11,505 nucleotides of DNA from Litorimonas sp963922935 (GTDB taxonomy: Bacteria; Pseudomonadota; Alphaproteobacteria; Caulobacterales; Maricaulaceae), in contig CAWUKE010000057.1 in assembly GCA_963922935.1 (NCBI GenBank), positions 1 through 11,505 of the forward strand, read 5' to 3'. Positions within the stretch are counted from its first letter, which is position 1; each line of letters begins with the position of its first letter. Positions 5,459-11,505 of this stretch are shown piece by piece. The notes below the pieces were generated by a model that was not told the DNA's origin, did no database searches, and was given only the letters and a program-made list of their open reading frames with translations. A program made the translations under genes and the position numbers.

Positions 5459-7489
5459 ATGAATGACATCCAAGACACACAAGACGCTATTGAAAGCGCC
5501 TATGAGCGCCGGCAGAAGGTCCGACGCGCCGATGATTATTTCTGGCTGAAACGTCTTTGTGATGTCACGGGAGATGGTTGCCTTGTCATCAATCGCGATC
5601 TTCGCATCGAATATAGCGACAGTCGCACCGCAGACCATCTAGAAATCCCGCACGAATCCGTCGCACTTGGATCCGATTTCTCTGATCTCACGATTCACCT
5701 GGCGGAACTTGGGTATTTCGGCCCTGGTGATCCGCGTGCTTTCCAGGCTTTGCTGAAGGACTTGCTCGTCAATCAGCGTATGAAGCAGGATATGAGCGAA
5801 CAGGTTCTGAGCGCGACCACACCGCTTGGGCGGCAGATTATTCTTGTCATCACCCACGGGCGTGATGATCGGTTTATTATTATTGTACGCGACAAAACAG
5901 ATGAGTTTATTGAAGAGCAGGCCCTTAGCACCGCCCTCAAAATCGGAGAAAGCGGCTATTGGCTGTATAATCTACAAACCCGCGAATTTCAGATGCAAGG
6001 CGGGCAATTACTGACCTCAGGGGCCTTTGGCTCTGAAAAAATCACCGATATTGATGGCTTTGCAAACCTCATTCACAAGGATGACGTTGCAAACATGGAA
6101 GCCAGTCTCGCAGCTTGTATTGAGACCCGCAAGCCGCAAACCCTTACCTTCCGAGTTGTCGACCAATCTCAACACACTTATTGGATTAAGTCCCATATGA
6201 TGCCCAAGGTTGATGAAGCCACAACCGTTCGGACGATTATCTGTTTCTTTCATGACGTGACGTCACAACTGCGGGCACAGAACGATCTGCGGTCTGCGCA
6301 AGAAAAAGCGGAACGCGCCTTAAAAGCAAAGACCGCGTTTTTAGGACGTTTATCCCATGAGATCCGGACGCCCATGAATGCGGTCATCGGGATGGCAGAT
6401 GCCCTGATCCATCATCATGACGACCCCGCGATCAATCCCAAGCTCTCTTTGATTCAGGAATCTGCAGAGAAGATTATCAGGCTCGTTGATGAGACCCTTC
6501 AACACACTAAACTTGAAGAAGAGCAGATCGAACTTGATCCAAGGGACGCCTCTCCGCGGGAATTAGCAGAACGTGTTTGTACAATGTGGAGCGAACAGGC
6601 TCGAAAGTCGGAGACAGATGTAATTCTGCGGGTCGATCCGTCCGTGCCTGAACAAATGGTCTTTGACGATTTTCGCCTAGAGCAATGCCTCAATAATATA
6701 CTGTCTAATGCGGTCAAATTTACAGAAGCCGGACGGATTGACGTTATACTGAACACAGCGGGCCATTCGCGTTCGAAACATCTTGTGATAGCTGTTCGGG
6801 ATACCGGTATTGGGATGACGCCAGCCCAACAAAAACGCGTATTTTTGCCGTATAAACAAGCGGATAAAAGCATTTCCTCGCGTTACGGTGGAACTGGCTT
6901 AGGCATGGCTATTACCAAAGACCTGATTGAGCTGATGAACGGCCGTATTACGGTCAAATCTGAAGAAGCACGTGGTTCTCTCTTCGTGATTACGCTGCCT
7001 ATCGTCCTGCCCAGTGAAAACGCCGTAGGCTCTCATGAGCTTGTCGGAGAGCTGCTACAATATGACGACCCAAAGACGAATGATTATAGCCGCATGCGGG
7101 TGCTTATCGTGGATGATAATGCGACCAACCATATGGTGATCGGCTCTTTGTTGCAGAATGTCATTCAGGAGAGCGTGACAGCCCTTAATGGCGAAGAAGC
7201 CATTGAGCGTTTAAGAGATAGTGGTCCTTTCGATCTGGTCCTGATGGATATTCATATGCCGGTTATGGACGGTATTGAGGCAACACTCGCAATCCGGTCA
7301 GGGCATGAGACCTTCTCAGATGTGCCAATCATTGCTCTCACGGCCGACCCACAATATCAGCAAGCGCGTCTGTGCAAGAATATCGGCATGGATGAAGCCA
7401 TGGCAAAGCCGGTCCGCCTCACCTCCATCCTGGAATGCTTTGACCGTGTTCTGAAGGCCCGCGAGCAGCTTGTCGGCGAAGCGGCCTAG
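5459..7489 (+). CDS. Soluble hybrid histidine kinase (PAS_7-PAS-HisKA-HATPase-REC)
   Basis: 676 residues from ATG at 5459, chosen because GAGAGG stands 5 bases upstream; the frame is open 26 codons further, but without a ribosome-binding site. No membrane segment is seen, so it should be cytoplasmic. Domains: a PAS_7-like sensor (about 35-145; GDGCLVINRDLRIEYSD and GYFGPGDPRAF), a second PAS (about 160-270), a helical linker, HisKA with phospho-acceptor His300 in LSHEIRTPMN, and HATPase_c with N-box NNILSNAVKF (Asn417), DTGIGM (Asp448) and GGTGLGMAI. A receiver follows, with Asp552/Asp553, phospho-acceptor Asp597 (LMDIHMPVMDG), Thr628 and Lys650. All catalytic residues are present, so it should be active. 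It has no HPt domain, and no response-regulator or HPt gene lies beside it, so its output partner is encoded elsewhere. The signal sensed is unknown. Confidence 0.93.
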   Translation: MNDIQDTQDAIESAYERRQKVRRADDYFWLKRLCDVTGDGCLVINRDLRIEYSDSRTADHLEIPHESVALGSDFSDLTIHLAELGYFGPGDPRAFQALLKDLLVNQRMKQDMSEQVLSATTPLGRQIILVITHGRDDRFIIIVRDKTDEFIEEQALSTALKIGESGYWLYNLQTREFQMQGGQLLTSGAFGSEKITDIDGFANLIHKDDVANMEASLAACIETRKPQTLTFRVVDQSQHTYWIKSHMMPKVDEATTVRTIICFFHDVTSQLRAQNDLRSAQEKAERALKAKTAFLGRLSHEIRTPMNAVIGMADALIHHHDDPAINPKLSLIQESAEKIIRLVDETLQHTKLEEEQIELDPRDASPRELAERVCTMWSEQARKSETDVILRVDPSVPEQMVFDDFRLEQCLNNILSNAVKFTEAGRIDVILNTAGHSRSKHLVIAVRDTGIGMTPAQQKRVFLPYKQADKSISSRYGGTGLGMAITKDLIELMNGRITVKSEEARGSLFVITLPIVLPSENAVGSHELVGELLQYDDPKTNDYSRMRVLIVDDNATNHMVIGSLLQNVIQESVTALNGEEAIERLRDSGPFDLVLMDIHMPVMDGIEATLAIRSGHETFSDVPIIALTADPQYQQARLCKNIGMDEAMAKPVRLTSILECFDRVLKAREQLVGEAA

Positions 7490-7559
7490 GCAAATTCCCG
7501 AAGTAGGGATTTCATAGCCTGCGGATGTAATAACGTCTCGGGATATGTTTTGCCCGTTT

Positions 7560-7576
7560 TGTCAAAGGGGCTGACA
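7560..7576. repeat. Short inverted repeat before the amidohydrolase gene
   Basis: TGTCA (7560-7564) and TGACA (7572-7576) flank AAGGGGC. The gap 7490-7596 also has an imperfect hairpin (AATTCCC/GGGATTT, about 7492-7512) without a T run. Operator or attenuator function is possible, but the arms are only 5 bases long. Confidence 0.2.
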
Positions 7577-7596
7577 GGAATGATTGGTCTGCCTAA

Positions 7597-9321
7597 ATGC
7601 GGGCTATGACCTACCGCCACCTCGCTTCTGTTTTATTCCTCAGCGCTGCGCTTATAGCCTGCACTTCAGAAACCGCTCCACACGCCGTGGAAGATGGTGA
7701 GGCAATCTCGTCTAACGCGCTCTGTTTTTCTGGGGGCACGATCCATACGGCGGATGATAGCCAGCTTCAGGTCGAGGCTGTTGCGTCTGTCGATGATCGC
7801 ATCACCTATGCCGGGCCTGCGACAGGTGATTGGTGCCCAGAGGGCGCGCGTACAATAGACTTGGGCACTGGCGCGCTCTATCCGGGCCTGACAGACGCAC
7901 ACGCCCACCTGATCGGTATCGGCAAACGCGAGCTGGAGTTTGATCTGACAGGCGTGTCCAGCGTGACGGACCTGCAGGATCGTTTGCGCACCGTCGCCGA
8001 GACAACGCCTGCGGGAGAGACCATTTACGGCGACGGGTGGATCGAGACATTCTGGCCCGAAAAGCGCTTCCCTAACCGCGATGATCTTGATGCGGTGACA
8101 ACAGATCATCCCGTCATTTTACAGCGTAGCGATGGCCACGCCGCTGTCGCGAATAGCCTCGCGCTCAGCCTCTCAAATATTGACGAGACGACAGAAAATC
8201 CGTTTGGCGGCGCGATCAATCGCGATGAAACGGGGCGTGCGACAGGCATGCTGATTGACAATGCGCAAAGGCTCACAGCCGCGCTTATCCCTGATATAAA
8301 TGAAGAGGACCGAAAAGAAGCCTTCACAGTCGGATCCGATGTTTATGCCTCCCGTGGATGGGCCAACATCCATTCCATGAGCGTCGTCGCTGGCAATGTC
8401 CCGATGATTGATGCCCTATCCCAGAGCGGTGATATTGGCATCCGCGTCTACAACTCCGTTGGCATGCATATCGATAATGTCAAAGACGAACCGCTGGATA
8501 TGGAGGCCTTCCCGACCAGCACCTCACCGCGCGTTGTGACCCGCGCCATTAAGCTCTACGCCGATGGCGCGCTTGGCTCTCGGGGGGCGGCTTTGCGCGA
8601 ACCGTATGAAGACGATCCCAACAATCTGGGCCTCATCACGCTTGATAAAGCCGCAACCATGCCCGTTCTGGAGAAAGCACTACGAGAAGGCATTCAGGTC
8701 AACATCCACGCCATTGGCGATGCGGGCAACCGGACCGTCTTGGACTGGTATGAAGAGGTGTTTGCCCGCGTTCCCGTAGAAGAACGCGCCGTTGAAAACC
8801 CGCGCTGGCGGATTGAACATAGCCAAATCCTAGACCTCAACGATGTGCCGCGATTTGAAGCGCTCGGCGTGATCCCGTCCATGCAGCCGAGCCACGCGAT
8901 CGGCGATTTGCACTTTGCCGTGCAACGGCTTGGACCACGCCGCCTCAAAGGCGGTTATGCCTGGCGGGCGCTGATTGATAGCGGGTCGCGTATCGCCGGC
9001 GGCTCTGATGCGCCCGTCGAAGTGGGCGATCCACGCATTGAATTCCACGCCGCCATGCTGCGCACGGACCTACAAGGCTACAGCAATTCAAATTGGCAGA
9101 TGGATCAAAAGGTTGAGCCGCAAGAAGCTTTGAAGATGTTCACCCTCTGGCCGGCTTATGCGGCCTTCCAGGAGGATGAACTGGGCAGCATTGAAGTCGG
9201 AAAGAAAGCGGACTTCAGTGTTTTCGACGCCGATATGCTGGATGAGAATATCCTGCCGATGGACACAAACCCTATCATGACCGTCGTTGACGGTCAGGTG
9301 ATATGGGAACGCGGCGACTGA
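7597..9321 (+). CDS. Lipoprotein amidohydrolase, Amidohydro_3 (YtcJ-like) family
   Basis: 574 residues. The N-terminus has a basic start, a hydrophobic run and a lipobox ALIAC with Cys22, so it is probably a lipoprotein. The residue after Cys is Thr, not Asp, which favours outer-membrane sorting (inference). The body is an amidohydrolase TIM barrel of the Amidohydro_3 type: TDAHAHL with His102/His104, RSDGHAA, KLYADGALGSRGAAL with the likely metal-bridging Lys319, NIHAIGDAGNR with His371, RIEHSQ with His408 and GGSDAPVE with Asp471. A small beta domain closes the chain (SIEVGKKADFSVFD). All metal ligands expected for the family are present, so it should be an active hydrolase, probably acting on C-N bonds of amide or cyclic compounds. 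The substrate cannot be told. ATG at 7606 is an alternative start, giving a nearly identical signal peptide. Confidence 0.9.
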   Translation: MRAMTYRHLASVLFLSAALIACTSETAPHAVEDGEAISSNALCFSGGTIHTADDSQLQVEAVASVDDRITYAGPATGDWCPEGARTIDLGTGALYPGLTDAHAHLIGIGKRELEFDLTGVSSVTDLQDRLRTVAETTPAGETIYGDGWIETFWPEKRFPNRDDLDAVTTDHPVILQRSDGHAAVANSLALSLSNIDETTENPFGGAINRDETGRATGMLIDNAQRLTAALIPDINEEDRKEAFTVGSDVYASRGWANIHSMSVVAGNVPMIDALSQSGDIGIRVYNSVGMHIDNVKDEPLDMEAFPTSTSPRVVTRAIKLYADGALGSRGAALREPYEDDPNNLGLITLDKAATMPVLEKALREGIQVNIHAIGDAGNRTVLDWYEEVFARVPVEERAVENPRWRIEHSQILDLNDVPRFEALGVIPSMQPSHAIGDLHFAVQRLGPRRLKGGYAWRALIDSGSRIAGGSDAPVEVGDPRIEFHAAMLRTDLQGYSNSNWQMDQKVEPQEALKMFTLWPAYAAFQEDELGSIEVGKKADFSVFDADMLDENILPMDTNPIMTVVDGQVIWERGD

Positions 9322-9340
9322 CCTTTATCGATCAGGCGCC
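9313..9340. terminator. Inverted repeat spanning both stops of the convergent genes
   Basis: GGCGACTGA (9313-9321) pairs with TCAGGCGCC (9332-9340) over 9 positions with one mismatch and a 10-base loop. It covers the amidohydrolase TGA (9319-9321) and the reverse-strand TAA (9325-9327). It could act as a transcript-end structure in both directions, but there is no T run on either strand. Only 3 bases separate the two stop codons. Confidence 0.3.
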
Positions 9341-11505
9341 GTCCCCTTCACACTATCCTTTTTGCGCATCGCCCACATGGCACCAAGAATTGAGCTATAA
9401 TCATCCGTCCACGGTTTGACAGACGGGCTCGGCGTATAGTGGCTCAGCATATCCCCGGGCTTATCGAGTGCGGCGAGTACATCTTCCCGGCCGACAAGCA
9501 CGCCATCCGCCGCAAAGTCATACCCTTGGTCGAGATGTGTATCCGGACCCCGCCCAACAAAACGGATACTCAATCCTTCGGCTAGCGCGCTCTGCGCGGC
9601 CACAGACGATACATCGGCAAAACGGTTCGACGTGTGGAAGAAGATCAAGCCTTTCTCGCTCGACAGACGTGTCTGATAAAGCTGGATCGCTTCGCGAGTC
9701 AGCAAGTGCGCGGGTATTGCGTTCGAAGTGAAAGCATCGATCACGATTAGGTCTTTGCTGGCTGCGGGCACGTCAAAGAGACGCTGACGGGCATCGCCAA
9801 CCAAGATGGTCGCTTCCGGTGCGCAGCGCGACATGAAGCTAAATAAGTCCGGGCGTTTCGCGAGCTCCACAACCTTGGGGTCGATTTCAAAGTAGGTCCA
9901 GTTATCGCCGGGCCGCTCAAAGCAGCTCGTCACGCCAATTCCGAGACCAATCATAGCCACGTTGGACGGACCACCCGTCACTTCACGAGAGGCTTTGATG
10001 ACCTGATCGAAAGCCGCCCCAGTTCTGTAGTAAAGCTGCCCTTCGCTTAAGTGACCCTCTTCGCGTAACTGATAGCCATGAACCGTATCACCATGCTGGA
10101 AGCGATGCTCTGTGCCCGCTTCGCCCTCAACCACGGTGACCGTCATAGCGGAGAAGAAAGACCGATCTTTATAAAGCGTATTATCCGCCCCAACACTGGT
10201 GAAGACCGCGACCATCGCAAAGGCTGCCATGGTGAAGATACGGCGGTACATATCAACGCCGAACGCGTTTAGCGCGACAAAGGTCAAGATCGCACCAACA
10301 AGAGCTACCGCGTAAATCGATACGCTAAACAGCAGGAGCGCTGACACAGCCACTACGGCGCTGAGTAAGGCGATGAGGCCAAGACGCAGTTTCTTCGGAT
10401 CTGGTTTCGCATAGGCTGCACCTGTCGGCAGAACAAAGGCCGACACGAATAAGATCAAGGCATATTCATACACACCCGCAAACAGGATCGGCGCGAGCAA
10501 AGCATTAAAGATACCGCCCAGAACGCCGCCAACGGACATCACGATATAGAAAATGGTCAGGCGGGACACATCCGGCCGGGCTTCGACCAGACGTGCGTGG
10601 CAATAGAGGCTAATAAAGAACACAACGGCGAGGCTTCCGCCCAAACGGATGAAAGGCGGCAATGTCGGGATAGCCGCAACGTACAGACCAATAAGCGGCA
10701 CCCATGGCATAAGCCGCGCCATTTTAGCGGTCGTGACCAGCGGGCGCTTGGCGAACACAATCACAAAGGTCAGCAAGTAGAGCGCCAGCGGCAGGATCCA
10801 GAGCAACGGGCCCGAGGCGACGTTGCTGCTGGCAAAGGTCGTCACGCCGAGCATTAAGCTGGACGGGATGAAGGCGAGGCCGGTCCAAAGCGCGATTGTG
10901 GGTAGTGACAGGGGCGCTTGGCTGAGCGCGGCTGGCGCTGGCTGTGTCACCTCAGCGGTTTTCGGCTTGCGCTGGAGGTAGGCAAAAGCGCCACTACCAA
11001 GCAGACAAAGGACAAGCGCGGCATAGCCTAAAGTCCAGGTGGATGTCTGCGTGCCGAGCCGCAACTGTGGTTCAATAATGAAGGGATAGGCCAGCAATAT
11101 CAGCAGGCTACCCGCATTACTGGCGGCATAAAGAAAGTAAGGATCGTCCGCATCGGGATGATCTGTCCGCGAGAACCAACGCTGCAAAAGCGGGGCATTG
11201 GCTGACAGCGCGAAGAACGGCAAGCCTACTGTCGCCGTGAATAACGCCAGCAGCCAGAGTGTCGGCATGCCTGTATCCGGCGGGCGCAGATTTGGATCAA
11301 CCGCCAGCGGCAAGAAGAGAAGGCCTAACGCTGTCACGGCCACATGCAAAGCGACTTGCCCGCGCAGCGGCACATAACGGCTCAGCACGTGGGCATAGAC
11401 ATAGCCGCCCAGCAAAAGCGCTTGGAAGAAGACCATAGCCGTATTCCAAACATTCGGGGCCCCGCCCAGCAAAGGCAGAATGAGCTTTGTAAACATGGGT
11501 TGGAC
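9325..11505 (-). CDS. Membrane protein fused to a spermidine-synthase-like domain (5' end outside window)
   Basis: At least 726 codons, running off the right edge. Counting from Met at 11496, residues about 15-435 hold roughly ten or eleven hydrophobic segments (VWNTAMVFFQALLLGGYVYAH first), and about 440-705 a Rossmann-fold domain of the spermidine/polyamine synthase class. SAM-site motifs are MIGLGIGVTS (515-524), FEIDP (536-540) and VGDARQRL (566-573). The usual catalytic DxxD-type motif is instead IDAFTSNAIPAHLL, so true aminopropyl transfer is doubtful. The end PWTDDYSSIL is typical. The ATG at 11496 is probably not the start: codons beyond it read VQP, and relatives have one more membrane helix ending in 'VQPM'. 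Fused transporter-like/spermidine-synthase proteins are common in proteobacteria and poorly characterised. The gene converges on the amidohydrolase. Confidence 0.88.
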   Translation of the reverse strand, partial: VQPMFTKLILPLLGGAPNVWNTAMVFFQALLLGGYVYAHVLSRYVPLRGQVALHVAVTALGLLFLPLAVDPNLRPPDTGMPTLWLLALFTATVGLPFFALSANAPLLQRWFSRTDHPDADDPYFLYAASNAGSLLILLAYPFIIEPQLRLGTQTSTWTLGYAALVLCLLGSGAFAYLQRKPKTAEVTQPAPAALSQAPLSLPTIALWTGLAFIPSSLMLGVTTFASSNVASGPLLWILPLALYLLTFVIVFAKRPLVTTAKMARLMPWVPLIGLYVAAIPTLPPFIRLGGSLAVVFFISLYCHARLVEARPDVSRLTIFYIVMSVGGVLGGIFNALLAPILFAGVYEYALILFVSAFVLPTGAAYAKPDPKKLRLGLIALLSAVVAVSALLLFSVSIYAVALVGAILTFVALNAFGVDMYRRIFTMAAFAMVAVFTSVGADNTLYKDRSFFSAMTVTVVEGEAGTEHRFQHGDTVHGYQLREEGHLSEGQLYYRTGAAFDQVIKASREVTGGPSNVAMIGLGIGVTSCFERPGDNWTYFEIDPKVVELAKRPDLFSFMSRCAPEATILVGDARQRLFDVPAASKDLIVIDAFTSNAIPAHLLTREAIQLYQTRLSSEKGLIFFHTSNRFADVSSVAAQSALAEGLSIRFVGRGPDTHLDQGYDFAADGVLVGREDVLAALDKPGDMLSHYTPSPSVKPWTDDYSSILGAMWAMRKKDSVKGTAPDR

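Noticed and set aside
5275..5478. 67-codon minus-strand reading frame filling the gap before the kinase gene
   Set aside because: It has no ribosome-binding site and an atypical composition, and it overlaps the kinase start and a hairpin; it looks like a chance open frame.
11494..11496. ATG at 11496 as the true start of the membrane/spermidine-synthase protein
   Set aside because: The frame stays open to the window edge and the residues before it (VQP) match the end of an expected first helix in relatives.

Overview
The window looks like a piece of chromosome from an alphaproteobacterium. The main evidence is the left block, which reads on the minus strand as small basic protein - murA - DUF2948 - UPF0262 - low-molecular-weight phosphatase - infA - maf - rng (RNase E/G). 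This order is a recognisable alphaproteobacterial housekeeping neighbourhood. The PAS_7-type hybrid kinase and the split DUF1214/DUF1254 pair also fit that group. Base composition is moderately GC-rich by eye. I cannot name a genus; a marine Caulobacterales/Maricaulales-like lineage is only a guess.

Layout: positions 1-3824 form one tightly packed minus-strand block covering cell-wall precursor synthesis (murA), translation initiation (infA), nucleotide-pool surveillance (maf) and RNA processing (rng, cut by the left edge), plus two conserved proteins of unknown function and a phosphatase-like protein. Several junctions are 4-base ATGA overlaps (DUF2948/UPF0262, maf/rng) or short gaps, so much of the block is probably co-transcribed. 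A short divergent region (3825-3925) separates it from a plus-strand block: tRNA-Thr(GGT), a split DUF1214/DUF1254 envelope-protein pair preceded by a perfect palindrome, a soluble hybrid histidine kinase and a lipoprotein amidohydrolase. The amidohydrolase converges, with only 3 bases between stop codons, on a large minus-strand gene for a membrane protein fused to a spermidine-synthase-like domain. That gene runs off the right edge.

No mobile element, CRISPR array, integrase or phage gene was seen, and no obviously new multi-gene system. The points most worth a second look are the phosphatase that has lost the usual general-acid Asp, the infA gene that can only start at TTG, the absence of hisD from its expected place, the 51-codon basic gene in front of murA, the palindrome and paired cysteines of the DUF1214/DUF1254 pair, and the orphan hybrid kinase. 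Every stretch between genes is shorter than about 200 bases; what each holds is noted in the entries.
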